A stretch of 36,964 nt of DNA from Methanosphaera sp. SHI613 (GCA_003266145.1 MVJJ01000033.1:1-36964); one strand, 5' to 3'; positions 25,360-33,014 are shown, counted from the stretch's first letter. The notes: generated from the letters alone by a model not told the origin. A program made the numbers and translations.

Positions 25360-25752
25360 TTATTCTAATTGAGCTAGTTCATCATGAAATTCATTCATCA
25401 ATCTTTGGAATTTTGAACCCTCTGATGCGGATACCCATTCATATCTAAATCTTCTCTGGTCAATATTCATTTCATCCAAAATGAATCTGATCATACGTGC
25501 ACGTCTTCTCCATTTATAATTTCCTGCATCATAGTGACAATCCCCAATATGACATCCACCTACGAAAACACCATCTGCACCTTCATGGAATGCCTTGAAG
25601 ATCATATCCGCATTTATTCTACCAGAACACATTACCCTAATAATTCTGATGTTAGGTGGATAAGCCATACGTCCAGTACCCGCATTATCAGCTCCTCCAT
25701 AACAACACCAATTACAACAAAAACCTATTATCTTAATATCTTTATCATCCAT
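25360..25752 (-). CDS. MvhD/FlpD-like [2Fe-2S] hydrogenase delta-type subunit
   Basis: A 130-residue protein of the MvhD family, which passes electrons between a hydrogenase or formate dehydrogenase and heterodisulfide reductase HdrA. Cluster ligands are visible: Cys12, 13, 16 and 17 (GFCCNWCCYGGADNAG), Cys42 (VMCSGRI), Cys67 and Cys72 (VGGCHIGDCHYDAGN). The C-terminal WVSASEGSKFQRLMNEF is also conserved. The ATG at 25752 is chosen over a TTG at 25761. It is the last gene of a three-gene operon, 19 bases after the FdhB-like gene. Whether this is the only MvhD copy in the genome cannot be seen here. Confidence 0.9.
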   Translation of the reverse strand: MDDKDIKIIGFCCNWCCYGGADNAGTGRMAYPPNIRIIRVMCSGRINADMIFKAFHEGADGVFVGGCHIGDCHYDAGNYKWRRRARMIRFILDEMNIDQRRFRYEWVSASEGSKFQRLMNEFHDELAQLE

Positions 25753-25771
25753 AAAAATCAATCCACATGAC

Positions 25772-26926
25772 TTATTCAGCTATTTCCTCTTTCATTTTAC
25801 TATACATAGGTGCTTTATCTGGACTTACACCTGCAACATAACCCGTATCTTCCTTATATTTTAATTGTACCCTCTGATATAATTTGGCCAAAGGAATTTC
25901 CATTGGACAAACATCTTCACACTGGCCACAGTTAATACAACTGAATGCCATGTGACTTAATCTTATTCCATGCATAAGTAATGGATCAGGTTTATCAGTT
26001 GAATCTTCTTTAAATGCATCCTTTTCTAATGAACATACTTTACAGTTACATACTGGACATACGTCACGACATCTGTAACACTTGATACAGCGAGTCAATA
26101 TATTATTCAACTCATCAGGGGAAGGATATTCACTACCTAATTGTTTTTTCTGTGCTTTTTTAGCCATCTTCTTCATAACATTTTCTACTTTGCCCCGTAT
26201 AGTTATCTGTTTTTCAGATGGCTCCTTAACTTCAATATAACCTTTATCTATAGCGTTTTGTATGAGTTCTTCTCCTTTTGGAGTGTTGATTTCTACGAAT
26301 GTGTATCCTTTACTTGAACCCCAATTTCCACATGCTACATCTGCTTTTCTTGGTACTTTCAGTTCACATCTTTGACAATTTTTTCTTCTTCCGTATCCTT
26401 CATCTTCCAGGTCATCTATCTTAACGCTTTTTTCTTCACCATTATTTAGTTCTATTATAAACTTACCTTTGTTGATTTCTTCGGATACAACATCCTCCGG
26501 ATCTACATCATAGAACAATTTAATCATTTCTTCAGCCACTAATGGACTGACTGTTCCACCACAGTTTAGCCCTATCATATACAGGTTGTCCCTATTAAGA
26601 CCATGTCTTTTAAGTATCTCATCAATTGCCATAGCGTCACATGGTTTTGTGGTGACTGCTATTTTTTCATCCTTTAAATACTTGGCTATTATATCAGAGG
26701 TCATAATTGGTGCACAGTGGAGTGAACCTGATGTTTCAAGTAGTTCTTCCTTTGTGGTTATGTAACTAGGCATTCCATCATAGACACTGTCCTGTTTTTT
26801 AAGGTTTAATATTCCATCTATCTTATCCTCTTCTAAAAGACTTAATAGTAGTGATGTTACGGCACCACCATTTTCACAGTTTTCTAAAATATTTTCATTG
26901 GTTGATTTGATTTGTAAATATTTCAT
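25772..26926 (-). CDS. FdhB/FlpB-like F420-type iron-sulfur flavoprotein
   Basis: A 384-residue protein of the FrhB/FdhB family, the subunit that exchanges electrons with coenzyme F420 through FAD. The N-terminal FrhB domain shows CENGGAVTSLLLSLL near 17-31, TTKPCDAMAIDEIL near 92-105 and GLNCGGTVSP near 119-128; Cys184, 187 and 199 (NCQRCELKVPRKADVACGNW) fit its iron-sulfur site. Two ferredoxin motifs follow, CIKCYRCRDVCPVC near 280-293 and CINCGQCEDVCP near 330-341. GGTGA lies 5 bases before the ATG at 26926, favouring it over 26938. Unlike its FdhA-like partner it looks intact. An active F420-linked electron-transfer role is inferred. Confidence 0.88.
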   Translation of the reverse strand: MKYLQIKSTNENILENCENGGAVTSLLLSLLEEDKIDGILNLKKQDSVYDGMPSYITTKEELLETSGSLHCAPIMTSDIIAKYLKDEKIAVTTKPCDAMAIDEILKRHGLNRDNLYMIGLNCGGTVSPLVAEEMIKLFYDVDPEDVVSEEINKGKFIIELNNGEEKSVKIDDLEDEGYGRRKNCQRCELKVPRKADVACGNWGSSKGYTFVEINTPKGEELIQNAIDKGYIEVKEPSEKQITIRGKVENVMKKMAKKAQKKQLGSEYPSPDELNNILTRCIKCYRCRDVCPVCNCKVCSLEKDAFKEDSTDKPDPLLMHGIRLSHMAFSCINCGQCEDVCPMEIPLAKLYQRVQLKYKEDTGYVAGVSPDKAPMYSKMKEEIAE

Positions 26927-26940
26927 TGTTCTCACCATTA

Positions 26941-27966
26941 TTAAATTAATTCAAGTATTTCAGTGACAGTTTTTAAGTTGTTGGATTCATCTTGTATTGC
27001 ATCTGGATATGTTTGTGTTGTACCCATTGAATTAGTGAATGATGTTTCCATTTGAGACCATAAACGTACAGGTATCTTTAATCCTAAACCTGTGTCATCC
27101 TCAGTTAATGATATGATTTGTTTATTTTCCAGCAAAACACTATCCAGGTATTCCAATGGATTTTCGTTGATGAAAATTACCAATTCGGATTCGTTGATGG
27201 CATTTGTTATTTCATCAAGTGATGAGGGATTGGTTTTTTCCAGTACCGTAAAACTATTTGGATGCTTTAATAACGGCAATATTTTAATGTTTTTATCTTT
27301 TATAAGTTCAACCAGTTTTTCATAATTGTCTTTAGAATCAATTTCATTTATAACTACAATAGTGTTTTCAGGTAGTGATGAATCTATTAATTCACATAGA
27401 TTATCATATGAATCAATTTTTATAAACTGATTGCTGTTATATCCTGTCAGGTTTTCTTCAGTGTGTATATTACTTGTTTCGGCATTTTTTTCTTGAGCAT
27501 GTATAATTCTTCTGGCAATTAGTGAATTGTTTCTGAAGATGTCACCAATTGTTATTATTTTTTCTGCCTGTTCTATCTCATCATATGATGCTATTAAGTC
27601 AGAATCTATTTTTGTGAAGTTATACTCATATGTCAGGAGCTTATAATCATTTTGCTGTGTATATTCTATAATTTTATCTAATGTTGCAGTATCAGAATTA
27701 CCTGAAGTTATTATCACTACATTATCCTTGTCCACAGTATTTAGCTTATTTTTTATTTCTGCTAAAGGTTCATCATAATCAAATTCTTTGACATTTATTG
27801 TCGAAAGTTGATTGATGTAGTCTATACAGTTTTTGCAGTTTTTACCTTCATTTATTTCATGATTTTTAAATGGATTTATTCCTACGATAAAACCATCCTT
27901 GCTAATTAGATTTATACCACAACCTATGCTACATTTAGGGCATATTGCGTGATTAATTTTTAACAT
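26941..27966 (-). CDS. truncated FdhA/FlpA-like protein lacking the molybdopterin catalytic region
   Basis: A 341-residue relative of formate dehydrogenase alpha subunit. The N-terminal [4Fe-4S] domain is intact: Cys9, Cys12, Cys16 and Cys44 in ICPKCSIGCGINL and NPFKNHEINEGKNC, close to methanogen FdhA. A shortened pair of Rossmann-like lobes follows (EKIITIGDIFRNNSLIARRI; ESELVIFINENPLEYLDS), and the late motif METSFTNSMGTTQ matches the E-x-GTFTN-x-EGR-x-Q element of the superfamily. I see no Cys/Sec catalytic loop, and the protein ends about 22 residues after that motif, so the C-terminal cofactor domain is missing. FdhA is usually about twice as long. The frame is open throughout and has a GGTGA ribosome binding site, so it is a maintained gene, not decay in progress. 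Confidence 0.82.
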   Translation of the reverse strand: MLKINHAICPKCSIGCGINLISKDGFIVGINPFKNHEINEGKNCKNCIDYINQLSTINVKEFDYDEPLAEIKNKLNTVDKDNVVIITSGNSDTATLDKIIEYTQQNDYKLLTYEYNFTKIDSDLIASYDEIEQAEKIITIGDIFRNNSLIARRIIHAQEKNAETSNIHTEENLTGYNSNQFIKIDSYDNLCELIDSSLPENTIVVINEIDSKDNYEKLVELIKDKNIKILPLLKHPNSFTVLEKTNPSSLDEITNAINESELVIFINENPLEYLDSVLLENKQIISLTEDDTGLGLKIPVRLWSQMETSFTNSMGTTQTYPDAIQDESNNLKTVTEILELI

Positions 27967-28076
27967 TCAGTTTCACCTATTATATATATTTACATGGATT
28001 TTAATTTAAAAAGTAGCTTATAATAATGATGAAAAAAATTATTAGCCTCTTTTTAAATATTTTTTTTAGATTTATC

Positions 28077-28090
28077 CTGATTTAAATCAG
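28077..28090. promoter_or_regulatory. 14-base perfect palindrome in the leader of the FdhA-like operon
   Basis: CTGATTTAAATCAG is its own reverse complement. It lies downstream of the predicted transcription start (near 28122) and about 110 bases before the ATG. It differs in sequence from the ATGATTAATCAT sites, so it may bind another factor. Confidence 0.35.
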
Positions 28091-28127
28091 CAGATAAAAA
28101 TGAATAAATATTTTTCAATATTTACTA

Positions 28128-28139
28128 ATAATTAATCAT
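28128..28139. promoter_or_regulatory. ATAATTAATCAT operator copy downstream of the TATA box
   Basis: One mismatch to ATGATTAATCAT. The shared 12 bases ATTAATCATTAC recur exactly 30 bases away in the upstream copy, close to three helical turns. It lies between the TATA box and the predicted transcription start, where binding could block polymerase. Confidence 0.5.
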
Positions 28140-28144
28140 TACTG

Positions 28145-28153
28145 TTATATAAA
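28145..28153 (-). promoter_or_regulatory. TATA box of the FdhA-like operon
   Basis: TTTATATAA on the minus strand, a strong archaeal TATA box, flanked on both sides by palindromic operator copies. It predicts a start near 28122 and a leader of about 155 bases. Confidence 0.55.
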
Positions 28154-28157
28154 TATT

Positions 28158-28169
28158 ATGATTAATCAT
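28158..28169. promoter_or_regulatory. perfect ATGATTAATCAT palindrome upstream of the TATA box
   Basis: A self-complementary 12-mer ending 4 bases from the TATA box, overlapping the place of the BRE / TFB contact. It is identical to the site at 36928-36939. Confidence 0.6.
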
Positions 28170-28221
28170 TACAAAATGTAAAATATAAAAAAAATTATGA
28201 TATATCAAACAAAAAAACATT

Positions 28222-28233
28222 ATGATTAATCAC
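28222..28233. promoter_or_regulatory. distal ATGATTAATCAC operator copy
   Basis: One mismatch to ATGATTAATCAT, 64 bases (about six helical turns) upstream of the perfect copy, compatible with cooperative binding. Confidence 0.4.
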
Positions 28234-28381
28234 TCATAAAACATCAGATTATCATCAAATGAAATAAATACAGTTCTAATAAAATAATAAACGAGGATTT
28301 ATAAGTTTAAGAGATAATTACTAAAAATAAAACATATATAATGAATTTTCATTAAAGATTAAAATAAAATGACAGGATATG

Positions 28382-28400
28382 AAAAAAAATTAAAAAAAAA
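28382..28400 (-). terminator. oligo-T terminator of pycA
   Basis: Two T-runs on the minus strand (9 and 8 bases), 26-45 bases after the pycA stop. Confidence 0.5.
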
Positions 28401-28426
28401 TAAGAGATATAAAAAGAGAATTATTA

Positions 28427-29911
28427 TTAATTTTGATCTTCACGTATTCTATTCATATACTCATTGACACTTGTAGCTATTGCAGCTACTTTCTTAGGTG
28501 GTAAGAATGCGCCCTGCATTATTTTTTCACGTTCTTTATCTTCTTCAATAACTTTCTCTATTTCAAATAATAAATCCTGTTTATTCTCTTCAATAAATCC
28601 TGTATGTAATTTTGCATTACGGAAGTTCTTATTCTTCATCAATGCTTTATGGAATGGAATGGTTGTTGGAATTCCTACAATAATAAATTCAGACAATGCC
28701 CTTTGCATCCTGGCTATGGCTTCATCTCTGGTTGAACCCCAGGTGATTAACTTTGAAATCATTGAATCATAGATTGAAGGAATGGTATAACCTGTATAAA
28801 CTCCACTATCCATTCTTACTCCAATACCACCAGGTGAACGATAACCTACTATCTTACCAGGAGTAGGAACAAAATTATGTAATGGATCTTCGGCATTGAT
28901 ACGACATTCAATAGCATGTCCTGTTACTCCAACATCTTCCTGCTTAATTGATAACTCTTCACCAGCTGCTATTTTAATCTGTTCCTTTACAAGATCTATA
29001 CCTGTAATTACTTCAGTAATAGGATGTTCTACCTGTATCCTTGTATTCATTTCAAGGAAGTAGTATTCACCGTTTGAATACATGAATTCAACAGTACCTG
29101 CACTGTTATAGTTAACAGCCTGAGCTGCCTTGATGGCGGATGCTCCCATTTTTTCCCTCAATTCATCGGTCATGATAGGTGATGGTGCCTCTTCAATTAA
29201 TTTTTGATGTCTTCTTTGTATGGAACATTCCCTGTCACAGACATGAATTGTGTTTCCATAGTTATCCGCAAGTACCTGGAATTCTATGTGTCTAGGTCTT
29301 TCAATATATTTTTCGATATATACCGTTCCGTCACCGAAAGTTGACTGGGCAATGTTTTGTGTAGATTCTATAGCACGAGGAAGTTCCTCTTCATCATAAA
29401 CCGTTCTCATACCTATACCTCCACCACCGGCAGAGGATTTAATTATGACAGGATAACCTATTTGACGTGCCTTTTCTTTAGCTACTTCAATATCAACTAT
29501 AGGTTCCTTATCACCGGGAACAGTTGGAACGCCATGTTCAATCATGAGCTGTTTGGATGTAATTTTATCACCCATAGCTTCAATTGCCTCTTTACGAGGT
29601 CCAATTAGGGTTATTCCATTTTTAACACATTCTTCTCCAAGTTTGCAGTTTTCTGATAAGAATCCATATCCTGGGTGAATAGCATCTACATCCAATTCTT
29701 TTGCGATAGCAATTATTTTATCAATGTTCAAATAACTTTCGGCAAGAATGGATGAACCCAAAGGTACCGCTTCATCAGCATACATTGTAAATAATGCTTT
29801 TTCATCAGTATCTGAATAAATCGCTACAGTTTCTATATCCAACTCTTTACATGCTCGCATAATACGTATGGCTATTTCACCACGGTTTGCTACCAATACT
29901 TTTTTAAACAT
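28427..29911 (-). CDS. pycA: pyruvate carboxylase subunit A (biotin carboxylase)
   Basis: A 494-residue biotin carboxylase that carboxylates biotin with ATP and bicarbonate. In methanogens it pairs with PycB to make oxaloacetate from pyruvate for biosynthesis. The N-terminal domain begins MFKKVLVANRGEIAIRIMRA; the ATP-grasp glycine loop is IIKSSAGGGGIGMR at 156-169; ECSIQRRHQK is at 228-237; catalytic EMNTRIQVEHPITE is at 287-300. No biotin attachment lysine (MKM) is present, so the carrier domain must be on PycB outside this window. GGGAG lies 9 bases before the ATG. It is divergent from birA, whose product should biotinylate PycB. Acetyl-CoA carboxylase is an alternative name but unlikely in archaea with isoprenoid lipids. 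Confidence 0.92.
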   Translation of the reverse strand: MFKKVLVANRGEIAIRIMRACKELDIETVAIYSDTDEKALFTMYADEAVPLGSSILAESYLNIDKIIAIAKELDVDAIHPGYGFLSENCKLGEECVKNGITLIGPRKEAIEAMGDKITSKQLMIEHGVPTVPGDKEPIVDIEVAKEKARQIGYPVIIKSSAGGGGIGMRTVYDEEELPRAIESTQNIAQSTFGDGTVYIEKYIERPRHIEFQVLADNYGNTIHVCDRECSIQRRHQKLIEEAPSPIMTDELREKMGASAIKAAQAVNYNSAGTVEFMYSNGEYYFLEMNTRIQVEHPITEVITGIDLVKEQIKIAAGEELSIKQEDVGVTGHAIECRINAEDPLHNFVPTPGKIVGYRSPGGIGVRMDSGVYTGYTIPSIYDSMISKLITWGSTRDEAIARMQRALSEFIIVGIPTTIPFHKALMKNKNFRNAKLHTGFIEENKQDLLFEIEKVIEEDKEREKIMQGAFLPPKKVAAIATSVNEYMNRIREDQN

Positions 29912-30195
29912 TATTTATATCTCCCATAATTATTAAAAAATAATAATTTCATTCATTATTATAGTCTTTCTATATTATACTTTTTATTTATTAATAAATA
30001 TAATTATCTTTTAATCAAGATGAAAAAAAGGTAGGTATACTTATGATTTATATTCATAGCAAAATAATGACTAGAAAATTAAAGTACATATACAATGGAT
30101 ATCTTTAATAAAAATGTGATATAATATAATAACAATATATTAAGTGAATATTCATTTGATTAATTTCATCACCAAAAATAATTATAGGGTTTAAA

Positions 30196-31161
30196 ATGAT
30201 TAGAAAACATATTTTAAAAAATATCGAAGAAGAATATGTAACTGAAAGTGAATTAATTGAAAAATTAAATATTACACATGAACATCTAAAAGAAAATTTG
30301 AATAAATTAAAAAATGCGGGTTATGATATCAGACATGAAGATTCAAAAGGATATAAACTGTTCAACGTTCCAGACATCATTGAACCATTTGAAATTGAGA
30401 GAAAATTATCAACAGAATACATTGCACACAACATACACTTTTATCAGGAAGTCACATCAACCAATGATCTTGCCAAGAAATTCGTGGATAACAATGCACC
30501 TGAAGGTACTGTGATAATAGCAGAACAGCAGACAGCTGGTAGAAGCAGATCCAATAATGATTGGGCATCCCCTGAAGGTGGTATTTGGATGACCTTAATT
30601 CTTAAACCAGAAGTAAGCCTTTTAGAAGCTTCCAAATTAACTATTGTTACGGGTGTTGCAATTGCTAAGACATTACATGACAATTTTAATTTAGACACAG
30701 GTATCAAGTGGCCTAACGATATAATGATTGGAAATAAAAAAATATGTGGAATACTTACGGAGGCAGTAACCGATTATGACAAGTTAAAAGCTGTTCTTAT
30801 TGGAATTGGTATAGATGTCAATATCAATACTGATGATTTACCAGAGGACCTACATGATATTACAACTACTGTTAATGAAGAAAGCAGTGAAGAGATTAAA
30901 CGTGCTGAAATATTGAATGTATTTTTCAGAATATTTGAAGAATTCTATAATGAATATAAGGAAGGTAACTTTAAACATATCATTGCCGAATGGAGAAGAC
31001 TATCCAGTACAACAGGAAATCGTGTAAAAGTATACAAAGATGGTAAAGCAATGATTGCCGATGCAGTTGGAATTGACACCCAAGGAGCATTGATTGTAGA
31101 ATTAGATGATGGCTCATTAGAAAAAATAATTTCAGGTGAATGTAAGATAATAGATGAATAA
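30196..31161 (+). CDS. birA: biotin-protein ligase with N-terminal helix-turn-helix
   Basis: A 321-residue bifunctional BirA. Residues 1-55 form a winged helix (VTESELIEKLNITHEHLKEN, then NAGYDIRHEDSKGYKLF), the DNA-binding part. The ligase domain shows TSTNDLAKKF near 87-96, the biotinyl-AMP loop TAGRSRSNNDWASPEGGIW at 113-131, and KWPNDIMIGNKKICGILTE at 171-189 with the catalytic lysine. A C-terminal SH3-like domain (GNRVKVYKDGKAMIADAVGI) completes it. The loop reads GRSRSNNDW where E. coli has GRGRRGRKW, a mild variation. It is divergent from pycA and probably modifies PycB. The helix-turn-helix suggests it may also regulate this region, but I see no E. coli-type BirA operator. Confidence 0.93.
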   Translation: MIRKHILKNIEEEYVTESELIEKLNITHEHLKENLNKLKNAGYDIRHEDSKGYKLFNVPDIIEPFEIERKLSTEYIAHNIHFYQEVTSTNDLAKKFVDNNAPEGTVIIAEQQTAGRSRSNNDWASPEGGIWMTLILKPEVSLLEASKLTIVTGVAIAKTLHDNFNLDTGIKWPNDIMIGNKKICGILTEAVTDYDKLKAVLIGIGIDVNINTDDLPEDLHDITTTVNEESSEEIKRAEILNVFFRIFEEFYNEYKEGNFKHIIAEWRRLSSTTGNRVKVYKDGKAMIADAVGIDTQGALIVELDDGSLEKIISGECKIIDE

Positions 31162-31181
31162 ACTTCATCTACAATAACTTA

Positions 31182-31189
31182 TTTTTTTT
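31182..31189 (+). terminator. T-run terminator of birA
   Basis: Eight T beginning 21 bases after the stop codon, in the convergent gap with the PLP-enzyme gene. Confidence 0.45.
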
Positions 31190-31212
31190 AAATTATAACA
31201 TAATCCCCCACT

Positions 31213-31232
31213 AAAAAAAATAAAAGAAAAAA
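31213..31232 (-). terminator. T-run terminator of the PLP-enzyme gene
   Basis: On the minus strand, T-runs of 6 and 8 bases, 35-55 bases after the stop codon at 31267. Confidence 0.45.
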
Positions 31233-31266
31233 TCTATTTCTTAAAAATAAAGTCATTTTAGAAGCA

Positions 31267-32415
31267 TTAATATAATATACTTTCTACTTGACCGGATTCA
31301 ATGACTTCTTTACAATCATCAAAGGTTTTGACAATTGCATTTACTAATTCATCCATTGTCAATTTAGATGAATCCTTAGCCGACCAATCCAGTCTAATAG
31401 TCTTAGAAGCACCAGGCATCCCTACAGCCGGAATGGTTATTATATTATAGTTTTCAAGAAGCAGCATGGAATAAACCGTAGAGATAATATCCGAATTTAA
31501 ATCAGTATCCAATCCCATAGATTCAAGTTGGGTTTTTACAGTATCCTCCTTAAACATGAAACCTGTAGGAGTCTTAAGAGGATTCAAATCGTTTTCTATT
31601 AACTTATCATATAATACATCTTTTTGGATAAATGCCTCATTAATATCATCAGGAGAATATTTTTCCAAAGCCTTAACCATAGCAGCAACTAGTGGCGCCT
31701 GTGCTTCCCATCCATATTGATTTACAGTTAACTTGATTTTATTAATGAGTTCTTCATTACCCGCCATCAGTCCTCCACGTGGACCTTCCATTAACTTATC
31801 AGTACTTGTAACACTTAAGTCGGCACCTAAATCGATTGCGGTAGGCTGATTATAAACTGCTCTTCTTACTCTTGCACCTGAAGCATCATCTACAAATACC
31901 AGAATGTCATTATCTTTAGCTATCTGTATGACCTTTTTGAATTCATCAACATCAATGACTTCATGATCCATTGTCGTACCTGTGATAAAAACAAGTGAAG
32001 TGTTTTCATCCACTTTGAAATCATCCAATGAGGAATATTCAATATAATTTGCACCTACCAATTTGGCGGTACGTGGTATTGATGGATGACCCGGCTTTTT
32101 AGGAAGATAATGTGCAATCGTCGTGCCTTCCTTTACCAATGTAATTATGGCTGCAGCTATTCCACTGGTGGTACGGTTTAATGGTAAAACCTTAGTGCCA
32201 CCCATGTGTTGGATTCCTAACTTTTGAATCTTTTCATCAAATACGGCAGGTCCCGCATATGTTTCAAGCAATGATATATCTTCTGGTGATATATCAAATC
32301 CGCCTGCCAATCCTGTTAAATCAATTAATGAATAGATACCATTAGAGTTTATTTTTTTATTAATTATTGACAGCCCTTTTTCTCTTTTTTTAATTTCATC
32401 TAAAATTAAATTCAT
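31267..32415 (-). CDS. UPF0425 / MTH1914-family PLP-dependent protein (SelA-like)
   Basis: A 382-residue fold-type I pyridoxal-phosphate protein of the archaeal UPF0425 family, related to selenocysteine synthase SelA. The PLP lysine is Lys207 in SVTSTDKLMEGPRGG; the cofactor-ring Asp is in VFVDDASGARVRRAV near 173-187; LPLNRTTSGIAAAI near 77-90 resembles the phosphate-binding turn. Selenocysteine synthesis is not implied, since family members occur in archaea without it, and the true substrate is not established. GGTG lies 5 bases before the ATG. Its position next to pycA and birA matches the MTH1914-1917 neighbourhood I recall from Methanothermobacter. Confidence 0.87.
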   Translation of the reverse strand: MNLILDEIKKREKGLSIINKKINSNGIYSLIDLTGLAGGFDISPEDISLLETYAGPAVFDEKIQKLGIQHMGGTKVLPLNRTTSGIAAAIITLVKEGTTIAHYLPKKPGHPSIPRTAKLVGANYIEYSSLDDFKVDENTSLVFITGTTMDHEVIDVDEFKKVIQIAKDNDILVFVDDASGARVRRAVYNQPTAIDLGADLSVTSTDKLMEGPRGGLMAGNEELINKIKLTVNQYGWEAQAPLVAAMVKALEKYSPDDINEAFIQKDVLYDKLIENDLNPLKTPTGFMFKEDTVKTQLESMGLDTDLNSDIISTVYSMLLLENYNIITIPAVGMPGASKTIRLDWSAKDSSKLTMDELVNAIVKTFDDCKEVIESGQVESILY

Positions 32416-32448
32416 TAAAACACCACTAAAAAAAGTTATTTGAAGATT

Positions 32449-32468
32449 AAAAAAAAATATTAAAAAAA
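32449..32468 (-). terminator. T-run terminator of the small acidic gene
   Basis: On the minus strand, T-runs of 7 and 9 bases, 32-51 bases after the stop at 32500. Confidence 0.4.
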
Positions 32469-32499
32469 TAGTAGATAAATATGTATTATATAAATTAGA

Positions 32500-32820
32500 T
32501 TATTCTACATTTACTGTAAATACATCCGTGAATAATTCAACAATCAATTCTAATTGTTCATCGTTAAGACTGATGATAGTAATATCATCATTTTCTTTAA
32601 CAAAATATTCGGCATTGACTATTAAACCATCATCATCCATGTAAATATATAATCCATCGACTTTGTTTTCTTCATCTTCGTGGAAATAAATTATAAATTT
32701 AATTAACATATCCACGGCTTTAACTTCATCAAAATCATAGTCAGGATTATCATTCTTTTTTACTAAAGCTTCTTTTAGTATACTTACTCTTTCATCTAAT
32801 TTATCCACATATTCACTCAT
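32500..32820 (-). CDS. small acidic protein of unknown function
   Basis: A 106-residue acidic protein I do not recognise. It begins with a probable helix or short coiled coil (YVDKLDERVSILKEALVKK), and the rest alternates strands and helices (VDGLYIYMDDDGLIVNAEYF, then DDITIISLNDEQLELIVELF). It has no cysteine, signal peptide or membrane segment, so it is probably a soluble cytoplasmic protein. GGGGAAAT lies upstream of the ATG, and a TATA-rich divergent gap with the flippase follows. The clean frame, ribosome binding site and terminator support a real gene; function is open. Confidence 0.75.
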   Translation of the reverse strand: MSEYVDKLDERVSILKEALVKKNDNPDYDFDEVKAVDMLIKFIIYFHEDEENKVDGLYIYMDDDGLIVNAEYFVKENDDITIISLNDEQLELIVELFTDVFTVNVE

Positions 32821-32941
32821 TGCTATTTCCCCTAATATTATTAAAAAATAAATTTTAATAAAGTATAGTATTACTTTGTTTTTTAAGATATTTATTGTTT
32901 ATGAAAAATTATTTACTAAATAAATATATGGAATTATTTAG

Positions 32942-32952
32942 ATATATATAAT
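32942..32952 (+). promoter_or_regulatory. TATA box candidate of the flippase gene
   Basis: ATATATATAAT on the plus strand, about 65-73 bases before the TTG start. It predicts a leader of about 45 bases that includes the AGGAGGT site. Confidence 0.4.
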
Positions 32953-33014
32953 AAATGAATCGTTAAATTATTAATTTGTAATATTGATAATTTAGACATC
33001 TAGGAGGTAGGTAT

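Larger units (their letters stand above)
27967..28426. other. regulatory region of the FdhA-like operon and 3' region of pycA
   Basis: A 460-base spacer, over 80 percent A/T. On the minus strand it contains three near-identical palindromes (28222, 28158, 28128), a TATA box (28145-28153), a predicted leader of about 155 bases with another palindrome (28077-28090), and at its far end the pycA terminator (28382-28400). No credible gene is seen. Confidence 0.7.

Noticed and set aside
26941..27966. Calling the FdhA-like gene a pseudogene or a frameshifted formate dehydrogenase
   Set aside because: No remnant of the missing catalytic or C-terminal segments is seen in the flanking bases or other frames, and the frame, start signal and operon spacing are intact.
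30157..30164. TGATTAAT upstream of birA as a further regulon site
   Set aside because: Only the central 8 bases match and the outer bases break the symmetry.
31267..32415. Naming the SelA-like protein as selenocysteine synthase
   Set aside because: Only the PLP fold features are supported; no selenocysteine gene context is present and the family occurs without selenocysteine.
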